64,000 nt of DNA from Ramlibacter monticola (lineage in GTDB: Bacteria > Pseudomonadota > Gammaproteobacteria > Burkholderiales > Burkholderiaceae_C), in assembly GCF_016722785.1 (NCBI RefSeq), contig NZ_JAEQNE010000002.1, positions 806,001 to 870,000 of the forward strand, in the 5' to 3' direction. The notes beneath the pieces are model-generated. The model saw nothing but the letters and a program-made list of their open reading frames with translations. It was not told where the DNA came from and made no database searches. A program made the translations under genes and the position numbers. Of this stretch, positions 9,324 to 18,720 are shown piece after piece; position 1 is the first letter of the stretch; every line of letters begins with the position of its first letter.

Positions 9324-10640
9324 TCAGCGGCCCGCGGGCGCCACGCGCCAGACCGTGTTGCCGACGTCGTCGGCCACCAGCAGGGCGCCGCTGCGATCCA
9401 GCGCCACGCCCACGGGCCTGCCCCATGCATTGCCATCCGGACTGACGAAGCCCGTGAGGAAGTCCTGCGGAGGCCCGGCCGGCCGGCCGTTGGCAAAGGG
9501 GACGAACACCACCTTGTAGCCACTGCGCGGCTGCCGGTTCCAGGAACCGTGCTCGCCGACGAAGGCGCCGCTGGCGAACGACCCCGGCATGCGCGGATCC
9601 GAAAAAGTCAGGCCGAGCGGCGCGACGTGGTTTCCCAGGGCGAAATCGGGCGCGACCGCGCGCGCCACCATGTCGGGCCGCGGCGGCTGTACGCGCTCGT
9701 CGACGTTCGGGCCCCAATAGCTCCAGGGCCAGCCGTAGAAGGCGCCCTCGCGCACCGAGGTCAGGTAGTCGGGGACCAGGTCGCTGCCCAGTTCGTCGCG
9801 CTCGTTCACCACGGCCCACAGCGAGCGCGTCTGCGGCTCGAAGGCCACGCCCACCGGGTTGCGCAGGCCCCCCGCGAACAGGCGCTTGCTGCCGCTGGCG
9901 ACGTCGATCTCCCAGATCGCTGCGCGGCCTTCCTCGATCTGCATGCCGTCTTCGGCGACGTTGCTGTTGGAGCCCACCGAGACATAGAGCTTGCGGCCGT
10001 CGGGGCTTGCCACCAGGCCCTTGGTCCAGTGGTGGTTGCGGCCCGCCGGCAGGTCGGTCACCTTGACCGGCGCCGCGCTGATCTGCGTCTGGCCCGGCTG
10101 GTAGGGGAAGCGCACCACCGCGTCGGCGTTGGCGACGTACAGGTCGTTGCCCACCAGCGCCATGCCGAAGGGCGAGTGCAGGTTGTCGATGAACAGGCTC
10201 TTGTGCTCCGCCTGGCCGTCGCCGTTGGCATCGCGCAGCAGCATGATGCGGTCGGGGCTGGGCACTCCGGCACCGGCGCGCGCCATCACCTTCTTCATCA
10301 TGAAGGCCCGGATGCCCTTCTTTTCCTCGCCGGGCGGGGGTTTCGGGGCGTTGCTCTGGGCCACCAGGATGTCGCCATTGGGCAGCACGTGCAGCCAGCG
10401 CGGATGCTCCAGCCCGCTGCTCACGGCGCTGACCTGGAAGCCCGCCGGCGCCTGCGGTTGCGCGCCGGCGGGCCAGCCCTGGGCCGGCGCGATGTGCACC
10501 GTGGGAATCAGGGAATGGGAGGGGGACGGCAATTGGGGTTGGGGCCCCACCGAAGCGACGTCGGGAAGATGCGCCATGTCACCGCAGCCGGCGAGGGCCG
10601 CCGCTGCCACCAAGCTCGGGAAAATGCCAGGACGGAACAT
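9324..10640 (-). CDS. Sorbosone/glucose dehydrogenase-like beta-propeller lipoprotein
   Basis: 438 residues. The leader [20 protein letters not shown] has a lipobox (LAGC, Cys19), so the protein is probably lipid-anchored in the periplasm. The mature part is a GDH/sorbosone-dehydrogenase beta-propeller: [78 protein letters not shown]. The family oxidises sugars with PQQ, though many members have unknown substrates. No pqq genes are in the window. It stands alone between two divergently placed genes. Confidence 0.88.
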   Translation of the reverse strand: MFRPGIFPSLVAAAALAGCGDMAHLPDVASVGPQPQLPSPSHSLIPTVHIAPAQGWPAGAQPQAPAGFQVSAVSSGLEHPRWLHVLPNGDILVAQSNAPKPPPGEEKKGIRAFMMKKVMARAGAGVPSPDRIMLLRDANGDGQAEHKSLFIDNLHSPFGMALVGNDLYVANADAVVRFPYQPGQTQISAAPVKVTDLPAGRNHHWTKGLVASPDGRKLYVSVGSNSNVAEDGMQIEEGRAAIWEIDVASGSKRLFAGGLRNPVGVAFEPQTRSLWAVVNERDELGSDLVPDYLTSVREGAFYGWPWSYWGPNVDERVQPPRPDMVARAVAPDFALGNHVAPLGLTFSDPRMPGSFASGAFVGEHGSWNRQPRSGYKVVFVPFANGRPAGPPQDFLTGFVSPDGNAWGRPVGVALDRSGALLVADDVGNTVWRVAPAGR

Positions 10641-10714
10641 GGCACAAAGTGTGCAACTTCCCCCGGCGCGCGTGTGGCGCGACAGGGGAAATCGAGAACA
10701 GGGACAATCCAGGG

Positions 10715-11455
10715 ATGACGCAAGAGCTGTTTCGACAGGACGCCTACCTGCGGGAAACGTCCGCGACCGTCGTGGCCGCGGACGCGCAGGGCGTCGTCCT
10801 GGACCGCACGGTCTTCTACCCGCTGGGCGGCGGCCAGGCCGGCGATGCCGGCGTGCTGGTGCTGGCGGACGGCCGCCTGCTCCAGGTGGCCGACACCCGC
10901 AAGGCCAGGGATGAGCAGGGCCAGCCCATCGCCGCGATCGCCCATGTGCCGCAGCCCGGTCAGGAAGCCCTGCTGGCCGAACTGCGCCCCGGCGACACCG
11001 TCGTGGCCCGGATCGACTGGGAGCGGCGCCACAGGCTGATGCGCTTCCACACCTCGACCCACCTGCTGTGCCACCTGGTGCCGCAGCTGGTCAACGGCTG
11101 CTCCATCACGCCCGAGTACGCCAGGCTCGACTTCAACATGACCGATCCGCTGGAGAAGGAAGCGCTCACCGCGGGCATCGCCCGCCTGGTGGCGGCCGGC
11201 CACGGCGTGGAGATCGGGGCGATCACCGACGAAGAACTCGACGCCAATCCCGCCCTGGTCAAGAGCATGTCGGTGCAGCCGCCGCGCGGCACCGGCCGCA
11301 TCCGCACCATCCGCATCGGCGGAGACAGCGCCATCGATTACCAGCCCTGCGGAGGCACCCACGTGGCCAACACTTCGGAAATCGGAGCGGTGGTCGTCAC
11401 CAAAATCGAGAAGAAGAGCGCCACCACCCGACGGGTGGCGCTCGGCTTCGCCTGA
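10715..11455 (+). CDS. Alanyl-tRNA editing protein (AlaX-type)
   Basis: 246 residues from ATG 10715. Free-standing homologue of the AlaRS editing domain, which hydrolyses mischarged Ser- or Gly-tRNA(Ala). Both zinc-site motifs are visible: [10 protein letters not shown] (HxxxH, about residues 113-117) and [13 protein letters not shown] near residue 213. The conserved opening [13 protein letters not shown] is also present. It precedes the DsbD-like gene by 43 bases on the same strand and may share its transcript, without obvious functional link. Confidence 0.93.
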   Translation: MTQELFRQDAYLRETSATVVAADAQGVVLDRTVFYPLGGGQAGDAGVLVLADGRLLQVADTRKARDEQGQPIAAIAHVPQPGQEALLAELRPGDTVVARIDWERRHRLMRFHTSTHLLCHLVPQLVNGCSITPEYARLDFNMTDPLEKEALTAGIARLVAAGHGVEIGAITDEELDANPALVKSMSVQPPRGTGRIRTIRIGGDSAIDYQPCGGTHVANTSEIGAVVVTKIEKKSATTRRVALGFA

Positions 11456-11498
11456 ACGCCGGAACTTCGCCTGTAATGCAGAGCTCCACCTGCTTGCC

Positions 11499-13637
11499 AT
11501 GAGATTCGCCCGCCTGCTTGCCGCCTTCAGCCTCGCGGCCGCCTTCCTGCCCGCCGCCAGCTTCGCCCAGGCGGACAAGGCCGTGGTGACCACCGAGCAC
11601 GTCCGCGCGGAACTGCTGGCCCACGCGCCGGAGGGCCTGGCGGCGGGCAAGCCGGTATGGCTCGGCCTGCAGATCCGGCACAAGCCGGAGTGGCACACCT
11701 ACTGGATGAACCCGGGCGACTCCGGCCTGCCGACCACGGTCGCCTGGACCCTGCCCGCGGGCCTGGAAGCCGGCGAGATCGCCTGGCCGGTGCCGCACAA
11801 GCTGCCGGTCGGCCCGCTCATGAACTACGGCTACGAGGGCACGATGCTGCTGCCCGTGCCGCTGACGGTCACGCCGGCCTTCAAGCCCTCGCTCGCCGGC
11901 GACGCCGAGATCCAGCTGAAGGCCTCCTGGCTGGTCTGCCAGAAGGAGTGCATCCCGGAGGAAGGCAGTTTCGTGCTGAAGCTGCCGGCTCGCGGCTCCG
12001 TCGCCCTGAACGGCGGCGCCTTCCAGGCGGCGCTGGACGCCGGCCCGAAGCCGCTGAAATCCGCCGCCCAGGTCCGGATCGAAGGCCAGAGGCTGGAAGT
12101 GTCCGTGCCGGGCCTGCCGGCTACCGCGCGGGGAAAAAACCTCGAGTTCTTCCCCGAAACCGGGGAAGTGATCGACCCGCCCGGCGCCTGGACGCAGGCC
12201 TGGAAGGGTGACACCTGGACGGCCAGCGTCCCGCTGTCGCCCCACCGCGCCGCCAGCCCCACGGTGCTGCCGGTCGTGCTGGCCGAAGGCGGGCAGGCCT
12301 GGAGGGTCGAGGCGCCCGTCACCGGGACGTGGCCGGCCAAGGCCGCGCCCGCGGCCACCATCTCCCCCGCGTTGCAGGAGGCCCTGCGCCAGAGCGCCGC
12401 GGCCCCGAACACGCGCGCGCCCTCTGCCGCCGGCACGAGCTTCCTCGCCGCCCTCCTGGGCGCGCTGCTGGGCGGCCTGATCCTCAACCTGATGCCCTGC
12501 GTGTTCCCCGTGCTGGCGATCAAGGTGGTGGGGTTCACCAAGCATGCCGACGACCGCCGCGGCCACCGCATCAGCGGCATGGCCTACACCGTCGGCGTGA
12601 TCGTCTCCTTCGCCGCGCTGGGCGCGCTGATGCTGGCGCTGCGCGCCGCCGGCGAGCAACTGGGCTGGGGCTTCCAGCTGCAGTCGCCCGCCGTCGTGGC
12701 GACGCTCGCGGCGCTGTTCACGCTGATCGCGCTGAACCTCGCCGGCATGTTCGAATTCAGCTCCTTCCTCCCGAGCTCCGTCGCGACGATGGAAGCGAAG
12801 CACCCGGTGGCCAATGCCTTCCTGACCGGCGTGCTGGCGGTGGCCGTGGCCTCGCCCTGCACCGCGCCCTTCATGGGCGCGTCCCTGGGCTTCGCGGCCA
12901 CGCTGCCGGGCGGCGAGGCCATGGCCATCTTCCTGGCCCTGGGGCTCGGCATGGCCCTGCCCTACCTCGCCGCGGCCTGGATTCCCGCCTTCGCCCGCTG
13001 GCTGCCCCGTCCGGGCGCGTGGATGGAGACCTTCCGCCGCCTCATGTCCTTCCCCATGTTCGCCACGGTGGCGTGGCTGATCTGGGTGCTGGGCCAGCAG
13101 AGCGGCATCGACGGCGCCGCCTCCATGCTGGCGCTGCTGGTCGCCCTGAGCATGGTCGTGTGGGCGCTGACGCTCGACGGCCGCACCCGCGTGATCCTGG
13201 CGTCCCTCGCCGTCGCTGGCCTGGTCTTCGTCGGCTGGTGGACCGGCGGCGCGATCACCCGCCCCGCCCCCAGCGCCACCGTGGCCGCGAAGCAGGATGC
13301 GCGCTGGCAGCCCTGGGCGCCGGAGCGCGTGCAGCAGCTCGTGGCGGCCGGCCAGCCGGTGTTCGTCGACTTCACCGCCGCCTGGTGCGTGACCTGCCAG
13401 CTGAACAAGAAGACCACGCTGGCGCGCGGCGAAGTGCTGGCCGACTTCGAGAAGGGCAACTTCGCCCTGCTGCGCGCCGACTGGACGCGCCGCGATCCGG
13501 CCATCACCGCCGCGCTGGCCCGGCTCGGGCGCAATGGCGTGCCCGTGTACGTGATCTATCGCCCCGGCCGCGAGCCCGTGGTACTGTCCGAAGTCCTCGG
13601 CGTGGACGAAGTCCGCAACGCCATCGCGCAACTGTAG
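11499..13637 (+). CDS. DsbD-family thiol:disulfide interchange protein
   Basis: 712 residues: signal peptide (to about ASFAQA, residue 24), periplasmic DsbD/ScsB-like beta domain (EWHTYWMNPGDSGLPTTV; C-containing SWLVCQKECIPEE), a membrane core of about eight segments with the paired transmembrane cysteines in LNLMPCVFPVLAIKV and VASPCTAPFMGASLGFA, and a C-terminal thioredoxin domain with AAWCVTCQ. It moves electrons from cytoplasmic thioredoxin to periplasmic acceptors. The N-terminal domain looks more like ScsB than classical DsbD. A periplasmic redoxin gene follows after 41 bases and is a plausible acceptor. Confidence 0.94.
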   Translation: MRFARLLAAFSLAAAFLPAASFAQADKAVVTTEHVRAELLAHAPEGLAAGKPVWLGLQIRHKPEWHTYWMNPGDSGLPTTVAWTLPAGLEAGEIAWPVPHKLPVGPLMNYGYEGTMLLPVPLTVTPAFKPSLAGDAEIQLKASWLVCQKECIPEEGSFVLKLPARGSVALNGGAFQAALDAGPKPLKSAAQVRIEGQRLEVSVPGLPATARGKNLEFFPETGEVIDPPGAWTQAWKGDTWTASVPLSPHRAASPTVLPVVLAEGGQAWRVEAPVTGTWPAKAAPAATISPALQEALRQSAAAPNTRAPSAAGTSFLAALLGALLGGLILNLMPCVFPVLAIKVVGFTKHADDRRGHRISGMAYTVGVIVSFAALGALMLALRAAGEQLGWGFQLQSPAVVATLAALFTLIALNLAGMFEFSSFLPSSVATMEAKHPVANAFLTGVLAVAVASPCTAPFMGASLGFAATLPGGEAMAIFLALGLGMALPYLAAAWIPAFARWLPRPGAWMETFRRLMSFPMFATVAWLIWVLGQQSGIDGAASMLALLVALSMVVWALTLDGRTRVILASLAVAGLVFVGWWTGGAITRPAPSATVAAKQDARWQPWAPERVQQLVAAGQPVFVDFTAAWCVTCQLNKKTTLARGEVLADFEKGNFALLRADWTRRDPAITAALARLGRNGVPVYVIYRPGREPVVLSEVLGVDEVRNAIAQL

Positions 13638-13678
13638 GGCCGGCCGCGGCAGCCGTGGCGGCTCCGTGGAGGTCCCCG

Positions 13679-14284
13679 ATGAAGCGTCGTGCCCTGCTGG
13701 CCCTGCCGGCCCTGTCGCTCGCCTTCGCAGCCCGTTCGGCGCCCGCCGTGGGTGAAGCCGCCCCGGACTTCATGCTGAAGGACGCGGCCGGAAAGACGGT
13801 CAGGCTCTCCGACTACCGCGGCCGCTTCGTGGTCCTCGAGTGGACCAACCCCGGCTGCCCCTTCGTGCGCAAGCACTACGACAGCGGCAACATGGCGGCC
13901 ACCCAGAAGGATGCGACCAGCCTCGGCGCCGTGTGGCTGTCGATCAATTCGACCCAGCGCGCCAGCTACGAGTACATGGAGCCGGCGAAACTGGTCGAAT
14001 GGCAGCTGCAGCGCAAGGTCCAGCCCACCGCCACCCTGCTGGACGAGGAAGGCGTGACGGGCCGCGCCTACGGAGCGCGCACCACGCCGCACATGTACAT
14101 CGTCGATCCGCAGGGTCGGCTGGTGTACGCGGGCGGCATCGACAGCATCCCTTCCAGCAGCACCGTCGACATCCCCAAGGCGGTGAACTACGTGCGCGCG
14201 GGGCTGGCGGAAGCGGTGGCCGGCAAGCCGATCAGCGCCGCCACCACGCGCCCCTACGGCTGCTCGATCAAGTACAAGTCCTGA
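13679..14284 (+). CDS. Periplasmic redoxin/thioredoxin-fold protein
   Basis: 201 residues, start chosen at ATG 13679 with GGAGG 7 bases upstream. N-terminal export signal (KRRALLALPALSLAFAARSA). AhpC/TSA-type fold: GEAAPDFMLKDAAGKTVRL, then EWTNPGCPFVRKHY with a single Cys where thioredoxins have CxxC, and the cis-Pro loop GARTTPHMYIVDPQG. The lone N-terminal Cys suggests a peroxiredoxin-like or reduced-thiol role. It directly follows the DsbD-type reductase, which probably keeps it reduced. Confidence 0.9.
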   Translation: MKRRALLALPALSLAFAARSAPAVGEAAPDFMLKDAAGKTVRLSDYRGRFVVLEWTNPGCPFVRKHYDSGNMAATQKDATSLGAVWLSINSTQRASYEYMEPAKLVEWQLQRKVQPTATLLDEEGVTGRAYGARTTPHMYIVDPQGRLVYAGGIDSIPSSSTVDIPKAVNYVRAGLAEAVAGKPISAATTRPYGCSIKYKS

Positions 14285-14322
14285 AGGGGCGCCGCGCCGG
14301 CGCCGGTGCGTACACTGGCGCG

Positions 14323-14802
14323 ATGAGCACGATCCACGAACTGCGCCGCATCCTGGGCACCTGCCGCACGCTGGCGGTGGTGGGCCTGTCGCCGCAATGG
14401 CACCGCCCGAGCTACTTCGCGGCCAAGTACATGCAGGAGCACGGCTACCGTATCGTGCCGATCAATCCTTCCGCGCCCGAGATCCTGGGCCGGCGCTCGT
14501 ATCCCAGCGTGACCGCCGCGGCGGAGGCGGGCGAGCAGATCGACATAGTGGACTGCTTCCGCAAGAGCGCCGACATCCCGCCGATCGCCGAGGAGGCAAT
14601 CGCGATCGGCGCGAAATGCCTGTGGATGCAGATCGGCGTGGTCGACGAGGGCTCGGCCGCGAAGGCGCGCAGCGCGGGCCTGGACGTGGTGATGGACCGC
14701 TGCGTGAAGATCGAACACGCGCGCCTGTTCGGCGGCCTCAACTGGGCCGGCGTGAACACCAAGGTGATTTCGGCCCGCCGCCCGCAGCAGCTGTTCTACT
14801 GA
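14323..14802 (+). CDS. CoA-binding (Rossmann) domain protein, YccU-type
   Basis: 159 residues consisting of a single CoA-binding domain: TLAVVGLSPQWHRPSYFAAKYM (nucleotide loop), YRIVPINPSAPEILG, YPSVTAAAE, IDIVDCFRKSADIPPIAEEAI, CLWMQIGVV, and the terminal MDRCVKIEHARL. The domain resembles the succinyl-CoA synthetase alpha subunit N-terminus; physiological role is not established. It ends 7 bases before metY, so the pair is probably cotranscribed. Confidence 0.92.
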   Translation: MSTIHELRRILGTCRTLAVVGLSPQWHRPSYFAAKYMQEHGYRIVPINPSAPEILGRRSYPSVTAAAEAGEQIDIVDCFRKSADIPPIAEEAIAIGAKCLWMQIGVVDEGSAAKARSAGLDVVMDRCVKIEHARLFGGLNWAGVNTKVISARRPQQLFY

Positions 14803-14809
14803 AAACGAA

Positions 14810-16132
14810 ATGGCCCAGGACCACGACTACGGCTTCGGCACCCGCGCGATCCACGCCGGCGCCATCCCCGACCCGGTGACCGGCGCGCGCGCCACGCCGA
14901 TCCACCAGACCACCAGCTTCGTATTCGACTCCGCCGAGCACGCCGCCAGCCTGTTCAACCTGCAGACCTTCGGCAACGTCTACAGCCGCATCAGCAATCC
15001 GACCGTGGCGGTGCTGGAGGAGCGCGTCGCGTCGCTGGAAGGCGGGCGCGCGGCGCTGGCCTGCGCCACCGGCATGGCGGCGCAGATGACGGCGATCCTC
15101 GCGATCCTGAAGGCGGGCGACCACATCGTCGCGGCCTCGACGCTGTACGGCGGCACCGTCGGCCAGCTCGGGATCGGCTTCGGCCGCCTCGGCATCGAGA
15201 CCACCTTCGTCGATCCCGAGGACCCGGACAACTTCCGCCGCGCGATCCGCCCGAACACGCGCGCCGTCTACGGCGAGACGCTGGGCAATCCGCTGGTGAA
15301 CGTGTTCGACATCGAGGCGGTGGCGAAGGTCGCGCACGAGCACGGCCTGCCGCTGATCGTCGACAACACGGTGGCCAGCCCCTACCTGTGCAACCCCTTC
15401 GCCTTCGGCGCCGACATCGTGGTGCACAGCGCCACCAAGTACCTCGGGGGCCACGGCACGACGATGGCGGGCGTGGTAGTCGAATCGGGAAAGTTCGACT
15501 GGGGCAGCGGCCTCGCGCGCGAGAAGTTCCCGGAGATGCTGGAGCCGAGCCGCGCCTACCACGGCGTGAAGTTCTACGAGACCTTCGGCGACTTCGGCTA
15601 CACGATGAAGGCGCGCATGGAAGTGAACCGCACTTTCGGCGGCGCGCTGTCGCCGCTCAATGCGTGGCTGATCCTGCAGGGCATCGAGACGCTGCACCTG
15701 CGCATGCAGGCGCATTGTCGCAACGCGCGGCGCGTCGCCGAGTTCCTGAGCGAGCATCCACTCGTGGGCTGGGTCAACTACCCGGGTCTCGAGAGCTCGC
15801 CGCACCACGCGTTGGCGAAGAAGCAGTTCCGCGCGGTCGACGGCCAGCCCGGCGCCTCCGGCATCCTCACCTTCGGCATCCGCGCGGACGACGCCGTGAA
15901 GGCGGGCGAGCGCTTCATCGACGCCTGCGAGTTCCTCTCGCACCTGGCCAACATCGGCGACGCCAAGACGCTGGTGATCCATCCCGCCTCGACGACGCAC
16001 CGCCAGCTGGACGACGAGGAACTGGCCCGCGCCGGCGTGCGACCGGACATGATCCGGCTGTCGGTCGGGATCGAGGATGCGGAGGACATCCTCTGGGACG
16101 TGGACCAGGCCTTGCGGAAGGCGGTGGCCTAA
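14810..16132 (+). CDS. metY: O-acetylhomoserine aminocarboxypropyltransferase (MetY-type)
   Basis: 440 residues, PLP enzyme of the Cys/Met metabolism family that makes homocysteine from O-acetylhomoserine and sulfide (some also use methanethiol). The opening GFGTRAIHAGAIPDPVTGAR, the cofactor loop SLEGGRAALACATGMAAQMT, and the PLP-binding lysine in VVHSATKYLGGHGT (about residue 209) are typical. Length of about 430-440 and the FYETFGDFGY insertion separate it from MetB/MetC. Its stop overlaps that of the convergent methyltransferase gene. O-succinylhomoserine use cannot be excluded. Confidence 0.94.
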   Translation: MAQDHDYGFGTRAIHAGAIPDPVTGARATPIHQTTSFVFDSAEHAASLFNLQTFGNVYSRISNPTVAVLEERVASLEGGRAALACATGMAAQMTAILAILKAGDHIVAASTLYGGTVGQLGIGFGRLGIETTFVDPEDPDNFRRAIRPNTRAVYGETLGNPLVNVFDIEAVAKVAHEHGLPLIVDNTVASPYLCNPFAFGADIVVHSATKYLGGHGTTMAGVVVESGKFDWGSGLAREKFPEMLEPSRAYHGVKFYETFGDFGYTMKARMEVNRTFGGALSPLNAWLILQGIETLHLRMQAHCRNARRVAEFLSEHPLVGWVNYPGLESSPHHALAKKQFRAVDGQPGASGILTFGIRADDAVKAGERFIDACEFLSHLANIGDAKTLVIHPASTTHRQLDDEELARAGVRPDMIRLSVGIEDAEDILWDVDQALRKAVA

Positions 16133-17229
16133 GCCCTTTCGAGCCAGAAGAACAGGCCCGGGATCGGCACCCGCTGGTCCTCGCGCACCGGCCGCTTCTC
16201 CATCGCGTCCACGGCGAACCCGTGCTGCTGCGCGAGCCGACGGATGCCGGACTCCGAGTGCGCGTAGCGCAGGCTCGCGCGCAGTTCCAGCTCCGGCCCT
16301 TGCGACTCTTCGACGGTGAAGCAGAAGCTCCCGCCCGCGGGCATGCGCGCGGCGAGCAGTCGGAACACTTCGTCCAGCGCGCCCACGTAGATGAACACGT
16401 CCGCGGCCACGACCAGGTCGAAGGTCTCCTGCGACTGCGCGAGGAAGGCCGCGACATCGCCCTGCACGAGCGCGTCGTACGCGCCCTTCGAGCGCGCCTT
16501 CTCCAGCATGTTGGCGGACAGGTCCACGCCCGTCATGCGCTCGGCCCGGGCGCGCAGGAAGGGCCCGCACAGCCCGGTGCCGCAACCGAGGTCCAGCGCG
16601 TGCGACCAGCGCCGCCCCTGCGCCGCGAGACGCTGCGCCAGCACCCGCGGCGCGTCGTAGCGCAAGGTCTGCGCGAGGTGGGCGTCGAACTGCGCTGCGT
16701 AGCCGTCGAACAGCGCCTGCACGTACTGTGCGGGCGCGTGCCGCGGGGCCGCCCCGCCCTCCAGGCCCGCGAGGTAGTACCCGAGCAGTTCGGGATCGCC
16801 GCCGCGCGCCAGCGCCTCGCGGAAGGACCGGGCGGCCTCGGCGCCGCGCCCCAGTTCCTTCAGCGCGTTGCCGCGCAGGATCCACAGGGTGGGCGGGCGC
16901 GCATCGACGGCCAGGGCGCGTTCGAAATGTTCGAGCGCCTCGCGGGTGCGACCCAATTCGGCGAGCGCGCTGCCGCAGTGACCCAGTGTTTCCGCGTTGC
17001 CCGGCTCCTGCGCCAGGGCTTCCTGCAACAGCGCCAGGGCCTCCCCGGTGCGACCGAGCTTCAGGCGCACGACCCCGAGGTTGCTCAGGACGGACAGCCG
17101 CCCGGGCGCCAGGGCCAGCGCGGCGGCGAAGCTGCGCTCGGCCTGCGGCAGGCGGCCCGCCTCGCAATGGGTCACGCCGTCCAGAAAAAACGCCCGCGCC
17201 TGTTCGAAATCAACTGTCATGCTGCCCAT
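16129..17229 (-). CDS. TPR-repeat protein with C-terminal SAM-dependent methyltransferase domain
   Basis: 366 residues. The first ~150 residues are tetratricopeptide repeats ([57 protein letters not shown]); from about 165 there is a class I methyltransferase with motif [15 protein letters not shown], then [14 protein letters not shown] and [15 protein letters not shown]. The fusion suggests a protein or complex substrate held by the TPRs. A second in-frame ATG (17220) is an equally good start. Divergent from hemE by 38 bases. Confidence 0.9.
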   Translation of the reverse strand: MGSMTVDFEQARAFFLDGVTHCEAGRLPQAERSFAAALALAPGRLSVLSNLGVVRLKLGRTGEALALLQEALAQEPGNAETLGHCGSALAELGRTREALEHFERALAVDARPPTLWILRGNALKELGRGAEAARSFREALARGGDPELLGYYLAGLEGGAAPRHAPAQYVQALFDGYAAQFDAHLAQTLRYDAPRVLAQRLAAQGRRWSHALDLGCGTGLCGPFLRARAERMTGVDLSANMLEKARSKGAYDALVQGDVAAFLAQSQETFDLVVAADVFIYVGALDEVFRLLAARMPAGGSFCFTVEESQGPELELRASLRYAHSESGIRRLAQQHGFAVDAMEKRPVREDQRVPIPGLFFWLERA

Positions 17230-17267
17230 CCGGAAGCGGGATGATAGGCCCCTGCGACAATGGAGGG

Positions 17268-18368
17268 ATGCGCTTCCAGCCCCTTGCCAACGACACCTTC
17301 CTCCGTGCCTGCCTGCGCCAGGCGACGCCCTACACGCCCCTGTGGCTGATGCGCCAGGCCGGCCGCTACCTCCCCGAGTACAAGGCCACGCGCGCCCGGG
17401 CGGGCAGCTTCATGGGCCTCGCCACCAACGTGCAGTACGCCACGGAGGTCACGCTGCAGCCGCTGGACCGCTTCGCGCTCGATGCCGCGATCCTGTTCTC
17501 GGACATCCTGACCGTGCCCGACGCGATGGGCCTGGGCCTCAGCTTCGCCGAAGGCGAAGGCCCCAAGCTGGCGCGCCCGCTGCGCGACGAAACCACCGTG
17601 GGCGCCCTGCGGGTGCCCGACCTGGACAAGCTGAAGTACGTGTTCGACGCGGTCACCTCGATCCGCAGGGCGCTCAACGGCCGCGTGCCGCTGATCGGCT
17701 TCTCGGGCAGCCCCTGGACGCTCGCCTGCTACATGGTCGAAGGCGGCGGCTCCGGCGACGATTGGCGCGGGGTCAAGAGCATGCTGTACAGCCGCCCCGA
17801 CCTGATGCACCGCATCCTGGCGGTCAATGCCGAGGCCGTGGCGTCCTACCTCAACGCGCAGATCGACGCCGGCGCCCAGGCAGTGATGGTGTTCGACAGC
17901 TGGGGCGGCGCGCTCGCGGACAGCGCCTTCCAGCAATTCAGCCTCGCCTACACGACGAAGGTGCTGGCCCAGTTGAAGCGCACCGATGCCGAGGGCAATG
18001 TGATCCCCCGCATCGTCTTCACCAAGGGCGGCGGCCTCTGGCTGGAGGAAATGGGCCGGCTCGATTGCGACGTGCTGGGCGTCGACTGGACGGTGAACCT
18101 GCGCCGCGCCCGCGCGCAGGTCGGCGCCACGAAGGCCCTGCAGGGCAACATGGACCCGGCGGCGCTCTTCGCCCCGCCGGAGGCGGTGGCCGCCGAGGCC
18201 CGCCGCATCCTCGAGGATTTCGGCACGCCCCACACCGGCGCCGGCACCGGCCCCACCCAGGTCTTCAACCTGGGCCACGGCATCAGCCAGCACACGCCGC
18301 CCGAGCACGTGCAGGCCCTGGTGGAAACCGTGCACGCCCATTCGGCGAAAATGCGCGCCAACGCCTGA
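17268..18368 (+). CDS. hemE: Uroporphyrinogen decarboxylase
   Basis: 366 residues from ATG 17268. Catalyses the four acetate decarboxylations from uroporphyrinogen III to coproporphyrinogen III in haem synthesis. The two family signatures are clear: [15 protein letters not shown] near the N-terminus and [20 protein letters not shown] at about residue 143. [17 protein letters not shown] carries the catalytic Asp. Full length. The start is fixed by the divergent neighbour and the GGAGG at 17262. Confidence 0.98.
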   Translation: MRFQPLANDTFLRACLRQATPYTPLWLMRQAGRYLPEYKATRARAGSFMGLATNVQYATEVTLQPLDRFALDAAILFSDILTVPDAMGLGLSFAEGEGPKLARPLRDETTVGALRVPDLDKLKYVFDAVTSIRRALNGRVPLIGFSGSPWTLACYMVEGGGSGDDWRGVKSMLYSRPDLMHRILAVNAEAVASYLNAQIDAGAQAVMVFDSWGGALADSAFQQFSLAYTTKVLAQLKRTDAEGNVIPRIVFTKGGGLWLEEMGRLDCDVLGVDWTVNLRRARAQVGATKALQGNMDPAALFAPPEAVAAEARRILEDFGTPHTGAGTGPTQVFNLGHGISQHTPPEHVQALVETVHAHSAKMRANA

Positions 18369-18720
18369 GGCCCTGGTATTCGGGCGTACCCTACGCCACC
18401 GCAGCTGGAACCTTGGCCCTGCCGCTTGACTTATGCACAAAAACTGTGTTGCGGGAGCTCGACCGGGCCTTGCGCGCGCCTGACGCGCTGCAAAAAAGCT
18501 AGCGCAGCTAAGTCCTTGATTTTGCTGCATTTCACTTTATGCACTTTTGCGGTGCGGCCCCGCCAACTCCTTGATTTCTCGGGCCTGCAGGCATTGCCGC
18601 GCGGCCGTATCAACAAAGTTATCCACAACTGTCGCCGGGGCTGGCAATCTCGTGTGGAATCAAGGACTTACCCGGATTTCCCCCAATCCGGGCCAAGCCG
18701 CCGCCGCAAGGCGGCCTAGG
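18369..18720. promoter_or_regulatory. hemE-priA intergenic region with DnaA-box-like sites and TCCTTGATT repeats
   Basis: 352 bases without a gene and visibly richer in A/T than its neighbours. It contains TTATGCACA (18431-18439) and TTATCCACA (18619-18627), both exact matches to the DnaA-box consensus TTATNCACA, and TTATGCACT (18537-18545), one mismatch. A second motif, AGTCCTTGATT, is at 18511-18521, nearly repeated as ACTCCTTGATT at 18566-18576 and again inverted at 18658-18668. This is the only upstream region of the replication-restart gene priA. Confidence 0.55.

Noticed and set aside
14738-17167. Long open frame opposite metY and extending over the TPR-methyltransferase gene
   Set aside because: Low-complexity Arg/Ala/Gly translation; both underlying genes have clear family motifs on their own frames.
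18369-18720. Chromosomal origin of replication
   Set aside because: Only two exact DnaA boxes, no dnaA/dnaN/gyrB neighbours, and no clear A/T-rich unwinding block; kept as a possible regulatory site.
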